Numbered from the stretch's first letter, positions 49,341-60,356 are shown. The stretch is 64,000 nt of DNA from Dioscorea cayenensis subsp. rotundata (GCF_009730915.1 NC_052489.1:26839916-26903915); one strand, 5' to 3'. Notes: generated by a model not told the origin, from the sequence alone. Made by a program: numbers and translations.

Positions 49341-50024
49341 TCAATATTGGTGAGTAGGTGTGGCATCAGAATAGCCAACCCCCTTCCTTGACGTAGGAAA
49401 AATCATGAAGATAAGTGCAGACAAAAAGCCAGCACCTAGAGGCAAGTTCACCAGGAACTCTTTAGTATTCTTTCCAGCATTAGGGAAGAAACAAGACTGT
49501 ATACTTGCATTACTAAAAGTGATACTGAAGAACACCAAAGATGAGAAAAAGGCATGCACATAATCTAGAGTAGTTATTCTCAGTTTCTTCAATCTTTTAA
49601 ACACTTTGTCATAGTCCTCTTCCTCTCCAACATAGTTGAAAACATGAAACCCTTTGAAGGTGGCCACGCCGTAGTAAAGCTTGCCGTCGCTGCCGATGAG
49701 GCTGTCTGTGAAGGAGAAGAAGATGCAGGAGATGGTGCAGAGAAGGATGAGAGTTGAGGTTAGGTATCTGTTAGCGGGGTAGCAGATGCCTTTGTTTGCA
49801 AAGGATGGAGATAGAGTATGGAGTGCAAGGACTGTGCCAGAAGGGAGTAGTTTTGCTAGGTTGGCAGCGCTTGATAAGGTTTTATCAATCACTACGCTGG
49901 ATGAACTTGAGTTTGGACTCTTTATTGTTGTTATGGTTTTTGGTGATTGGGTGAATTCTTTGAGCTCTGTTGTTGTGGCCTTTGTAGTGCTAAGAGGAAT
50001 TTGGATCACAGATGGGTCTGCCAT
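49341..50024 (-). CDS. DUF679 (DMP family) membrane protein, copy A, promoter displaced
   Basis: A 227-aa four-helix membrane protein of the plant DMP family, linked to endomembrane remodelling, senescence and, for the DMP8/9 clade, fertilisation. The Ser/Thr-rich N-terminus MADPSVIQIPLSTTK is followed by the core AANLAKLLPSGTVLA, a helix at YLTSTLILLCTISCIFFSF, the loop TDSLIGSDGKLYYG, then DYVHAFFSSLVFF, SCFFPNAG and FLSALIFMIFPTSRKGVGY. The sequence looks closer to the DMP2/3/7 type than to DMP8/9 (inference). It differs from copy B at about 21 of 227 residues and is fully open. Its ATG is built from the last LTR base (A) plus TG of the target duplication. The original 5'UTR and TATA now lie 4.7 kb away beyond the Copia element. 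Confidence 0.92.
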   Translation of the reverse strand: MADPSVIQIPLSTTKATTTELKEFTQSPKTITTIKSPNSSSSSVVIDKTLSSAANLAKLLPSGTVLALHTLSPSFANKGICYPANRYLTSTLILLCTISCIFFSFTDSLIGSDGKLYYGVATFKGFHVFNYVGEEEDYDKVFKRLKKLRITTLDYVHAFFSSLVFFSITFSNASIQSCFFPNAGKNTKEFLVNLPLGAGFLSALIFMIFPTSRKGVGYSDATPTHQY

Positions 50025-50352
50025 GTTAACGTGAGGATCAGATTTCACAGGTGGAGTTGAGATTAGTATGGATGCAAGGTTAAAGAGACTGAATTCTAGA
50101 TATGAAGGAGAAATATATTATCTCACTTACACAACACTTACAACCATACAATATATAAAAGCTTATGTGCTGGCTCAGCACAATCAAACAACAAAGGATC
50201 ACGTGATAAAAGTAAACAGAAAAAAGCTAATGCTTGCCACCAACCAATACCATCATAGCTGGCTAACGCTACCCATGCACGTACAGTTCAGTCAACATTC
50301 AATCTTATCAGCCACTAAGCTAATGCTTCTTTTCTGTGAGTAGCAGTCAACA
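50024..50352 (-). repeat. Copia 3' LTR, now abutting the DMP-A start codon
   Basis: Begins TGTTAAC and ends GTCAACA on the plus strand. On the minus strand it carries a CACGTG (50200-50205), then a TTTATATAT TATA-like box (about 50150-50160). From about 50125 down to the DMP ATG at 50024 I see no other ATG on the minus strand. A transcript started by this LTR would therefore meet the DMP start codon first. Confidence 0.95.
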
Positions 50353-50359
50353 TACCCCC

Positions 50360-52220
50360 TTACTCAGAGAATTCACACACACCCAGCATCTCTCTAAAGT
50401 ATTCATGCTTGTGAACCGGTAATGCTTTTGTAAGAATATCAGCTACTTGATGATCAGTGCTGCAGTAAATTAGCTTGACTTTTTCCTCCGCGATCAGCTC
50501 ACGAATGAAATGAAATCTGATGTCGATATGTTTGGTTCTCCCGTGCTGTGCTGGATTTTTGGCTATGGCGATTGCAGATTTGTTGTCGCAGTAGATGATA
50601 GTAGCCTCGTCCTGCTTTTCTTTCAGATCCTCGAGCAATCTTCGCATCCATAGTGCCTGACAAGCAGCTGCAGCTGCCGAGACGTACTCAGCCTCAGTAC
50701 TAGATAGGGCTGTGATTTCTTGTTTTTTTGAGCTCCACGCAATAGCGAGTGACCCCCAAATTGAATGTCCATCCTGAAACACTCTTTCGATCGTCTAGAA
50801 AAGCTCCAAAGTCGATGTCTGTAAATCCTGTGAGCTTGAAGCAATCTGATCTTTTGTAAAGTAATCCATAGTCTAATGTCTTTTGCCACATGATGCATGA
50901 TTCTTTTGATCGCACCCAAATGATGTGCTGTCGGGCTTTGCATGTAACGTGAGACGCAGTGAAACCCGGGTGCATGAGGTCAGGCCTTGTGTGTGTGAGA
51001 TACAGAAGACTTCCGACCATCCTTCGATAATTCTCACCATTTGTAGCTTCTGAATCATCTCTTAGACTCAACTTCTCATTTGTATTCATTGGGGTGGCTT
51101 CCTTCTTGCAATGTAACATCCCACTGCTTCGCTCGGGAAAATCTTTTAGCATATCTCTTCGAGATATGAAAGTAAAACCTTCTCCTTGCTTCACTTCCAA
51201 CCCAAGGAAGTATTTAAGCAACCCTAGATCTGTCATCTCAAAAGTTTTTAGCATATTTCTTTTGAATTCTTGCAGCATCTCTGAAGATGAACTCATGTAG
51301 ATGATATCATCTACATAAATACACAAAACGAGTATGCCCATGTTTCCTTGAACTTTTGTGTATACAGTGGGTTCATTCTTGCTTCGTTCAAACCCCAATT
51401 CAGCAAAATACTGGTTGACCTTGCTGTACCATGCCCGGGGCGCCTGATGAAGCCCATACAAAGCCTTATGAAGCCTATAAACATGTAGCTCCTTTCCTTC
51501 TACAATGAAACCTTCCGGCTGAGTAACATAGACCTCTTCTTTGAGTTCTCCATTTAGGAAAGCGGATTTAACATCCAACTGATGGATTGGCCAGCCTCTC
51601 TGAGTTCCTACAGCAATGAAAACCCTTATGGTTTCCATCCTCGCAACCGGGGCAAACACCTCTTCATAGTCTATTCCTTCTTTCTGGGAGTACCCTTTCG
51701 CCACAAGTCGCGCCTTCTTCTTGTACAGAGACCCGTCGGAGTTGTATTTGGATTTAAAGATCCACTTTACACCAATCGCAGTCTTCCCATCTGGAAGGTC
51801 TGTAAGCACCCATGATTGATTTTGATGAATGGAGTTTATCTCCTCGCACATCGCAGTCTTCCATTCAATGCTCTTTGCGGCCTCCTCAAAGATAGTGGAA
51901 TCTACCACTGAGAGAGCAAATGAGCAGTTATCATATATATCTGAGATAGATCTATACCTCACGGGAGAATTTTGATTTGCTGGTGATGAAGGCACTTCAG
52001 TTGTAGCACTTGAAGCAGACACTTGACTGGAGTTTTGATTTAATTCACTGAAAGGATTTCCAGTAGATACATTAACTGTCACAATCTCCGGAGTAGTTGG
52101 TTGAGAGCTTGACCAGTCCCATGGAAAGTCTTCAAAGAAACATACATTTCGACTAACCTTCACTTTTCTTGTTCTCTGGGTCAAATAATTTGTAACCCTT
52201 TGTTTTTTCACAAAAACCAA
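50360..52220 (-). pseudogene. Copia reverse transcriptase and RNase H
   Basis: Open from 52220 to 50700 with the Copia RT hallmarks [49 protein letters not shown] and the YVDD catalytic box (51306-51317). A frameshift near 50780 moves to the RNase H frame ending at 50360, with [33 protein letters not shown] and HIDIRFHFIRE. The RT block itself is uninterrupted. Confidence 0.92.
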
Positions 52221-53543
52221 TAAAAATACTCCTTTGAGTCTTGGAATCTAGTTTCTTACGAAGATGAGAGTCAATCAAGATGCGTGTAACGCACCCAAAA
52301 ACTCTGAAATGAGTCACAGATGGCTTTCTCCCTTTAAGGACCTCATATGGAGTTTTGTAACCGATTGCACTACTTGGTGATCGGTTGAGTATATGGACAG
52401 CAGTGGCCACGCTTCAGCCCATAGAAACACGGGGACGTTCATCTCCTTCAACATTGATCGGGCCATCTCCACAACAGTTCGGTTTTTTCTCGCTACGCCC
52501 TGCTTTTGTTGTGGAGAGTATGGTGCTGAGAGTCATGCTTTTTAATGCCTTGGAGTTGACAATATGTTGTAAAGTAACTCTGAAATGAATTCTCCTCCAC
52601 CATCTGTCCGAAGAACCTTGAGAACGTGGTTCGCTTGCTTTTTCCACCGAGTGATTTGAAAAATCTTGAAGTGGTTGAAAGTTTCATACTTGTTGGAGAG
52701 AAAATAAACCCAATCGTAGCGAGAATGATCATCAGTGAGAAGAAAAATGTATACATTACCTCTCAACGATGGAGTCTGCATAGGTCCTATTAAATCAGCA
52801 TGAATCAGTTCCAAAGGTGAATCCGCACGTCTTGCTTGTCCTTTGGGAAACATTTGCATGGTTTGTTTGCCCAAGGAGCAAGTTTCACATGGACCCATTG
52901 ACTTGGTGTAGGTGAGCCCTTCAACTAGATGGTTTTCTTTTAGAAGTTGCAAGCTTGTGTGATTTAAGTGGCCATATCTTCTATGCCAAAGGTTTGATGT
53001 CTGACCAGCACAAAGAGCCATCTCAATGCTGACAGTTTTTAGAGGAAAAAGTCTACGGGATGACATTTGAACTGATGCAAATAAGGTGTTGTCATTTGTA
53101 TTTGTAATGTTGCACTTACCCTTAGAAAATAGAATGTCAAACCCTGAATCCATAAGCTGACCCACACTAAGGAGATTATGGGTTAGTTCAGGGACATATT
53201 GAACCTGAGAAAGTTTGCCAGCATTTCCTGTGCTTGATCTCAATGAAACGGTGCCTACACCGGACACCTTCAATACTTTGCCATTTCCAAGCCTAACTGT
53301 CTGTTGAGAAACATCTTCACAATATTGAAATAATTCCTTTTTGCCTGTCATGTGGTTCGAGCAACCACTATCAATGACCCAAGTGTCACCTTCTTCAACA
53401 CCAGAGTTGTCCATTGCCATGAACAATGAGCTTTCTTCATTTCCTTCTTCTGGATCCTTTGTTTCTTCGGCAATATTGGCTTCATCATTGTACCAGCACT
53501 GGGCTTTGGTATGCCCATATTTCTTGCATACATAGCACTGCAC
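52153..53543 (-). pseudogene. Copia protease and integrase, frameshifted
   Basis: Open from 53543 to 52542: zinc knuckle, aspartic protease site WVIDSGCSNHMTG, the GAG-pre-integrase zinc-binding segment (LWHRRYGHLN to CETCSLGKQ) and the integrase core with HADLIGPM, DDHSRY and LRTDGGGEF. A frameshift near 52600-52550 ends the frame in the catalytic core. The C-terminal integrase part resumes at 52410-52153 with HILNRSPSSAIGYKTPYE and FRVFGC. A further shift joins the RT frame. Confidence 0.88.
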
Positions 53544-54360
53544 CCTTTGCTTTGGTTGTTGTTTGTATGCATCAGTTTGGAGTGAGGATTCTCCAACTCG
53601 TCCCTCTCGCCTCGTCCATGGAATCTTCCTCTAAATGGTCCTCGACCTCGGGCCCTTCCTCCACGTTTGTTAAAGTCACTTGTGGAGTTAGCTATAGCTT
53701 GAAGTGCAACTTCTTCTTCACCTCCATTGGACACTGCAGAAGAGCTTCATGGTTTCTTAAAGAACCACTCAGCTCGCAACGCTGAGTTCTATCGAGGTCT
53801 TTGGCCTCCCACAATGGAGGAGACAACATGCTTCCAACTCGGTGAGAGACTCCTCAAAAATCTTACCTACAATCGCATGTTCGGGACTTCTTCTTGAAGA
53901 GTCCTTATTTGGTATACAATGTCAAGAATTCTACTTATAAGATCTTGCACCTTTTTCCCCATTTTTTTCATCTTCACGTTGTCTAGTTCTTGACGAAGAG
54001 AGAACAACTTAATGTAAAAGTATTTTTCGAGTTACTTTGGAATTCGGGTTTTGAGTATATCCCATGCCTTCTTGGTCATGAGCCGCTTCGATGATTCCGA
54101 TAAGAACCCTTTCATCTAAGCTTTTGCTCGGATAAGATATAGAGCACCCATGGCGTCTTTTCATTCTGTTTGACTCAACACTTGTGTCTCACTTTCTTCA
54201 TCGAAACCATCCTCCACAATGCTCCACGTGCCCTTTGATCGGAACATGGTCTTCATTTGCAAGCTCCAAAGATTGTAGTTTTCCCCTTTGAACAAGGGAA
54301 CCGAGATATGGGAGGAATCTCCGATGTCGATCATGGCCGCAAGAGAAGACGAAGCTTTTT
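53348..54360 (-). pseudogene. Copia gag, decayed
   Basis: Near 54300-54190 the minus strand reads, across frames, a Copia-type gag start around GENYNLWSLQMKTMF. A Gly/Arg-rich stretch (RGGRARGRGPFRGRFHGRG, about 53680-53620) leads into a CCHC knuckle CYVCKKYGHTKAQC (53540-53500). Several frameshifts and stops lie between, so gag is not translatable. Confidence 0.8.
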
Positions 54361-54377
54361 TTCGGGCTCGATACCAC

Positions 54378-54711
54378 CGTTAACGTGAGGATCGATTTCA
54401 CGAGTGGAGTTGAGATTAGTATGGATGCAAGGTTAAAGAGACCGAATTCTAGATATGAAGGAGAAATATATTATCTCACTTACGCAACACTTACAACCAT
54501 ACAATATATAAAAGCTTTATGTGCTGGCTCAAGCACAATCAAACAACAAAGGATCACGTGATAAAAGTAAAGCATGTAAAAAAAGCTAATGCTTGCCACC
54601 AACCAATACCATCATAGCTGGCTAACGCTACCCATGCACGTACAGTTCAGTCAACATTCAATCTTATCAGCCACCAAGCTAATGCTTCTTTTCTCTGAGT
54701 AGCAGTCAACA
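54378..54711 (-). repeat. Copia 5' LTR
   Basis: Matches the 3' LTR over its whole length with small indels (for example GCATGT in place of CAG near 54573). Its inner terminal base has mutated, CG in place of TG at 54378-54379. The outer end AACA is intact and joined to the TGCCA duplication. Confidence 0.95.
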
Positions 54712-54748
54712 TGCCATTGAAGAAGGAAGTTAGAAGAAAAGAACGGTG

Positions 54749-54757
54749 TATATATAT
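54749..54757 (-). promoter_or_regulatory. original TATA box of DMP copy A, orphaned
   Basis: ATATATATA on the minus strand, about 35-40 bases upstream of where the DMP start codon stood before the Copia insertion (the sequence TGCCATTGAAGAAGG at 54712-54726 is the pre-insertion 5'UTR). It is now about 4.7 kb from the coding region. Copy B retains the equivalent region next to its start codon, with a shorter ATATAC in that place. Confidence 0.55.
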
Positions 54758-56199
54758 TCATCACACACGCTACTGGACTTAGAAATTATTGTCAATTAAG
54801 AGCTTGGTTAGTATTCTTTTTGGAGGAAAAACAAAGGTATTTTGTGTGAAAATTGAAAAGTTGAATGCATTTATTTGTTTTATGTGCTTTTAGGCAACTT
54901 ACCAACTTGACTGGACAAGCTCATGTTAATTTTCATATTAAGTCTCAAATTGGAACAGGGAACACATGCACTGAGATCACTAAAAAGAGTAGGAGCTAAC
55001 AAACTCTATCTCAATGTTATCAATGACCAAATAATCTATTAGTAGTCTGATTTTTAATAGAATTTTTTATAAGTGTTGAGAGTTTGAATTTTGGGTGAGG
55101 ACACATTTCTGTAAGTGTGAATAGTGATTATGTATGGACTGGTCTTGGTCTAGTGCATACGTGCCCCACTCTCACTTGCTCCACCAAAAATTTGCAGTAT
55201 GTCTCTACTTCTTAGTGGGCTGAGCCACTTATTTTTGAGGCACAAAAAAACAAAAAAACAAAAAAAAACAAAACCAAACTCATCTGAATGTTCATTTTAA
55301 GTTATGTTCTATTTGGAATTTGCTTGAGATAGTCTCTTGGTTGATTGGTTTATATATCTTATCCATGAGTCTGATGACTGGTATGCAAATTTGGTATCCA
55401 ATTAGTTACAAGAACTATCTAAGGGATCAATTAATGGTATACATCATAAAACTTAGCAAAACAGTCTGTTTTGATTAGATTTGTATATATTGTGCCCATG
55501 AAAATGGAGTTGTTTTCATGGGTCCGCATTATCACTTTCCTGGACCACGTCATGGTCTACAATGAAGAAACTTGCCATAAATGCATGGTTGCAAACTTGG
55601 TAGTAGCTGTCATTTCTGATGGACTGGGAAGTTTCTCAGCAGTACAACACCTGTAAATATATATATATATGACTTTTTGGATTAATTGTTAATGTGAATT
55701 AGAAATTCTCTTTAACCCTTAGCAAAAATTTCATTAGTCCTGCTGACCTTCAAATTCGCATAAATTAAAAGGTTGTGTTTTCTTATATATTGATGTCAGT
55801 GTCATTACCAAACCTAAGTAATTATCCTTTTTTATTTTTATTTTTATAATGTGGATGTGTGTCTTTTGTTTTCACTGGGCCATTAATTAAAATTGGCCAA
55901 TTTTCTTCCATCTTCACATGGTTTTAGCCCATTCGATTTCATTTCTTTCGAGTCTTTCATCGAGAATCATGCTTCAATGTTTCTTTTTAACTTAGTTGAT
56001 TTTGGTTTTCTTTTATTTTTTATTTTTTGAATTTGCATTTTTTTATAATCAGATCTTCATTAGCCTATAGACTAACACATAGGCCTTGTTTATTTTTATT
56101 TTATTTTATTTTTGTTATTGCTTGTTTGGAGAAAAGCTTTTTTTCATTTCATTAAACATTAGTTTTTATCCAAGAGGGCATCATGCTTTACATTAGACC

Positions 56200-57215
56200 A
56201 TATCTTGGATCATCATCTTCAAAAAAGAGCCTTCAATGACATCCTTGTGAGTGTTAAGAGGCAAGAAATGAAAAAACTCTCTAAAGAGAGCGCTCAGTTT
56301 GCATTGGACCTTATCAGTGGGTTATGAAGAGAGCGAAAAATTTTAAGAGACCTCCCTGTGAGCATTTAAGAGGCAAAAGTGAGAAAACTCTCGAAAGAAA
56401 GCACCCATTTTGCATTAGACCTCATCAGTGGGGCATGAGAGGAATGAGATTTTTTAGAGGATCTCCCTTTGAGCTTCAAAGACCACTATAGTGAAATTCA
56501 CCTTGCATTGGACTTCAACAGTGGGTCCTAAGAAGAATGATTTTTTTTATAGACCTCCCTAAGATGAGTAATGCTATAAAGAACGAACAGATCACACGAA
56601 ACCGACCCACACGAATGATGTGGGTCGGTGACGTATGATCTGCTTTTTAAATTAAAAAGAGAACAGATCACACGTGATCTCTCTCTCTGTTTGAGTGTGT
56701 GCTCCCTACTGCCCTGGTCTCCCCGCTCCAGCCGCTGCCTGCCTCCACCGCCTCCCGGCCGTCGTCCGCCTCCCCCACTCCCGGGCCGCGCTGCCTCCCC
56801 CGCCTCCCTAGCTGCCTGCTCTCCCCGCCTCCCGGGATGGGAGCACACACTCAAACGAGAGAGAGATCATACAAGAGAGAGAAGAGAGATCATACAGGAG
56901 AGAGAGGGAGATCATACGAGAGAGAGAGAAGAGAGATCACGTGTGATCTGTTCTCTTTTTATTTATTTTTTTTAATTTAAAAAAAAACAGATCACACATC
57001 ACCAGCCACATCATTCGTGTGGCTGGTTTCGTGTGATCTGTTCGTTCTATATAGCATTACTCCCCTAAGATTGTCATTGGGTTATAAGAAACATGATTTT
57101 TTTTTAAAGACCTTCCTGTGAGTGTCAAGAGACAAGAGTGGAAAAACACTCCTACATTGGACCTCATCAGTGGATCATGAGAAGCATGAATTTTCTTTTT
57201 GAGACCTCCCTGTGA
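56200..57215. repeat. degenerate tandem array, ~90-115-bp unit, split by a MITE
   Basis: About six copies share AGACCTCCCTGTGAG, then GAGGCAAGA, GAAAAACTCT, TTGCATTGGACCTCATCAGTGG and GAATGATTTTTT in the same order. The units sit between the two DMP segmental copies. The array is interrupted at 56566-57062 by a palindromic MITE. Confidence 0.82.
56566..57062. mobile_element. palindromic MULE-type MITE with 9-bp target duplication
   Basis: A 497-base element flanked by the perfect direct repeat CCCTAAGAT (56557-56565 and 57063-57071). The ends are exact inverted repeats (GAGTAATGCT and AGCATTACTC). Inverted similarity continues for more than 120 bases and includes GAACGAACAGATCACACGAA, CACACGAATGATGTGG and AGAGAACAGATCACACGTG. 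The centre is a GC-rich, CT-rich core and an (AG)n tract. No transposase is encoded. The 9-bp duplication with long inverted ends points to Mutator-like mobilisation. Confidence 0.92.
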
Positions 57216-58355
57216 GAAGAGAGTCCACTGTGCAAGCTTCCTTTTCTTCTTCCTCCTCTTCCATTTGTTCTGCTCTCTGTTTACCCTATTCCCCTCTGAT
57301 CTTTTTCTTCAGTCGAGTTTTTTTCGTGTTTTTTTTAACAGGTTTTCCTCTCTATCCCCCAAACCAATCGTCAAAATCCCCATGTTTTTTTTTTTGTTTT
57401 CATTATTATTATTTTTATTATTTTTTTATTTATTTTTGCATGAATCTCCACTTCCCGTAAAGATCAAGATTTTTTTTATTTTTTCTTTTCAGATTTTTTT
57501 AAATGTTTTTTTATTTTTATTTTAAATTTATATATTTTTTTTAACGTAAATAAAGTGCCCCATCATAGCTTTCTCACTAACAAGAGAGGAAGGTACAACA
57601 CTTCAAGAGTCTTTTATTGTATATAATATTTCCAAGCTCAACTATGTGCAGCATTCATATTATAACATCAAACCCATAAAAGTACTTGAAAAATCTCTTG
57701 AAGGCTTGTCTTTATTCACTTTGTAGTGTGAAATAACAAAGTGAAGCACATGTTTTGTCTTGAGATGCATAAAAAAATACTTGATGAAATTGCTCAAATT
57801 AATAAGAGAACTGGACATTCCGTCGTAAACAAACATAAACTTGTTCAACATGACTTTATATCATGGGTTACATATAAAAATCTAGCATTAATAGGTGGCA
57901 TAGGTTTTTTTCTATTGGTGTCAATTAGCAGATAATTAAGCTCCTCCTTTGTAAATGGTCTCGATGATATATAGACCCTTCCAAACTTGTCCCCAGTGTG
58001 TACTTATTTGTGATGATTGGCGTCAAATGTCCGAATGCGAATCATTTTACTGTAAGTTCATACCTTCCATAAAATAAAAAATTTGTTTGAGACTTCTTCC
58101 ACTTGCTTTCCATTTAGATGAACAAATCCCCAGTGTGCACATGTTTGGTTGAATGTAGTTGAAAATGCAGTGGATTTGTATTTACAAATCCTTTGATTTA
58201 ATAATTCAGGAGAGTCAAATCCAGTGTTTAGTTAGATGTATTTGTAATACTGGATCACAGAATATTGTGTTTGGTTGAACGGATTTGTAAATTTGGATTT
58301 AGAAAACATGTGTCTGATTTGATATAATAATTAATATATACATTATAAAATATAC
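57216..58355. other. intergenic spacer between the DMP copies
   Basis: T-rich and pyrimidine-rich tracts (57230-57540) followed by ordinary AT-rich sequence. Short open frames in the pyrimidine tracts look like composition artefacts. The stretch 58140-58330 has repeated GGATTTGTA and TTACAAATCC pieces that could be remains of a small inverted-repeat element; no boundaries were found. Confidence 0.5.
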
Positions 58356-58598
58356 ATTGGTTTTTGATTGAGGTATACAGCAAGAGAATGTTTGTAGTTG
58401 TTTTACTAATATACAATGACAATCGGAATTATTAGTCCCATGTGTCAGATTCTTTGGCTGTATAATTTAGTACTCTAATCCAATGAAACAGGAATCAGTC
58501 TTCAAGGAACAGTGATCAATGTGATCATTTTCCACTATTAATGTTTATATGGGATTTTTCATCATTTTATAATGGCATTAGACTTTACATCCATGCAT

Positions 58599-60099
58599 GA
58601 AAAAAAGTGGATAAACTACATTCGTTAAAAAGAGGAAACAAAACTAAAGGAGTAGAGACTCCTACAAAAACAAACCACCAGGGGTGGTAAGGAACGAAAC
58701 TAAAGGAAGCACAGTTCCTTTAGGAAAAAAAGAAAAAGCAAAAAGATAAAACAAGAAAAAACAAGGCAAGGCACAATACTACATATCGCCCGGAGAGGTA
58801 GGTCGCAACAGCAGGGCACCCTGCCACGTATCACTGGAGCTCAAGAAGTCCAGGCTTCTCTTGATCTTGGAGACTGACTCATCCAGTTTCGCTTTCTTAG
58901 GCTCAGGAGCTGCATCATACCAGGAAATTATCAAGAGGTCAATCTTAAGAATATCTCACAAGCAAATCCCAAATCGGGATTAAGGAATTGTAAATATTTC
59001 TTCTCCAGTCTCCCCAGAGCTCCTTTAAGGACCTTGGAGGGTGAGCAACCCCTAAGAGTTGCCCAAAATAGTTCCAGATTTGCGCAGCAAAGGGGCAAAG
59101 AAGAAGTAGATGACCAGTGGTTTCAACATCCGCATGACACAACATGCAAGTGGTAGATTGAAGATAGTTACATCTGCGCAAGGCTAAATTTTCTAGAGTC
59201 AAAATCTTGTTGTCCCAAGCTAACCAGTTAAAAAGGTTAATTTTTTTTGGGCAATCGCCTCTTAGGATAGAAGGAGTTTTGAAGCAACGCAGACCACCAT
59301 CATTCAGGAAATTATAAAAGGATTTCACTGAGAATCTACCATTGGCAACAAGGGCCCAGCGTTTATCATCCATTTCAGGTGATAAAGATGCCAAGGTGTT
59401 GTTAATAAGGTTGTTCCAGTCAATACTCCCACTCCAATGATCCAACGGTCTTAGAAAAAGGAAGTCCCAAATAGAATCTTCCTTTCGCGAATCAGACTGA
59501 AAACGGTGAGGCCAGATATCCGCAAGGGCACGACCCTCCACCCAATTGTCTAACCAAAACAGGGTGGTAGACCCATTTCGGACAATAGAGATTAAATTTT
59601 TCCTAAAGGCAGGGAGAGCGTACAGGATTCCATTCCAGAAGAAAGATCGCCTTCTACAATGCCTATGGAAAAGATTCCATGTGTGGGAGTTTCGGTAATA
59701 GATTTGACGAATAATGTCCATACCACACCAACGTACACCAGAAACAATCTTCTACCACCATTTACCAAGAAGGGCAGTGTTAAAGGTTTGAATATTTAGG
59801 ATTCCCCACCCGCCTTGCTCCCTAGCGTGACACAATCTCTTCCAAGACACCAGTCTAATTTTACTTTGTTGGTGATCAGGACCAGACCATAAGAAGTCTC
59901 TCCGAATTTTATAGATGATCTTGATTACCCAAGCAGGGAGTCTGAAAATAGACATCCAGTAGGTGGGTATGGCCGTAAGCACAGAGTTTACCAGTGTGAG
60001 CCTTCCCCCTAGAGATAACAATTTAGATTTCCAAGAGGCAAGTCTAGAGCAATTAAAAGTTAGTCTAATTAAAAGTTTACCACTGGGAGATTCTGATTA
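58599..60099 (-). mobile_element. 5'-truncated LINE in the 3' flank of DMP copy B
   Basis: Flanked by the 12-bp duplication ACATCCATGCAT (58587-58598 and 60100-60111). Copy A has the empty site at about 48870-48890. The minus strand encodes the end of a LINE ORF2: LSLGGRLTLVNS, RRDFLWSGPD and GGWGILNIQTFNTALLGKWW (60021-59752), then after a stop the zf-RVT segment (59721-58945) with CNYLQSTTCMLCH and HLLLLCPFAAQIW. The 3' end has an ACCACC/GGTGGT hairpin (58674-58688) and the terminal GTAGTTTATCCAC also seen in the other LINE copies. The protein differs considerably from the 34-kb LINE, so it belongs to another subfamily. Confidence 0.9.
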
Positions 60100-60311
60100 A
60101 CATCCATGCATCTCAAGGGACTTACAAAGCAGTCAAGGACAACAAATAAATAAATAAATAAACAAAATTCATAAGCACCTCTCTCCACAATTAAAAGTTA
60201 GTCTAATTTCCTTCTAAATATATAAACCATGCAGAAAATGGTGCGCTGGAAAAGAGCCAGAACCACATCAGTCATTTTCATATTCTGACCAGCTTGGACA
60301 TGTACAATTAT

Positions 60312-60325
60312 GCTCCATATATATC

Positions 60326-60352
<27 letters not shown>
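60312..60352. repeat. (TA)n microsatellite in the 3' flank of DMP-B
   Basis: A long TA run, also present at the homologous place in copy A (about 49218-49242) but of different length, as expected of a slipping microsatellite. Confidence 0.85.

Positions 60353-60356
<4 letters not shown>

Larger units (their letters stand above)
50024..54711 (-). mobile_element. Ty1/Copia LTR retrotransposon inserted in the DMP start codon
   Basis: A complete-length element of 4,688 bases in the same orientation as the DMP gene. The LTRs are 329 and 334 bases and flanked by the 5-bp duplication TGCCA (50019-50023 and 54712-54716). The primer site next to the 5' LTR begins TGGTATCGAGCC, matching the initiator Met tRNA type (54363-54377 on minus). 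A purine tract GTAAGGGGGTA abuts the 3' LTR. Gag, protease, integrase, RT and RNase H follow in Copia order, but frameshifts break gag and integrase. LTRs differ at roughly a dozen positions (about 96-97% identity by eye), so the insertion is fairly recent. Confidence 0.97.
48634..55857. repeat. segmental duplication copy A (with Copia insertion)
   Basis: One of two direct copies of a ~2.5-kb segment carrying a DMP gene. Homology to copy B (58356-62289) begins at ATTGGTTTTTGATTGAGGTAT and fades around ATAATGTGGAT. It covers the DMP coding region plus about 0.7 kb on its 3' side and 1.1 kb upstream. Copy A is interrupted by the Copia element at 50024-54711. Its 3' flank keeps an uninterrupted version of the site where copy B holds a LINE. 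Confidence 0.92.

Noticed and set aside
56528..56980. Pro/Ser- and Gly/Arg-rich frames on both strands
   Set aside because: They lie inside the MITE core and arms; no recognisable domain and composition explains them.
57199..57525. Phe/Leu-rich frame that looks like a membrane protein
   Set aside because: Pyrimidine-rich, T-rich DNA always reads as Phe, Leu and Ser. No promoter or homologous domain seen.
58140..58330. Possible small inverted-repeat element
   Set aside because: Short complementary pieces are present but no clean ends or target duplication could be defined.
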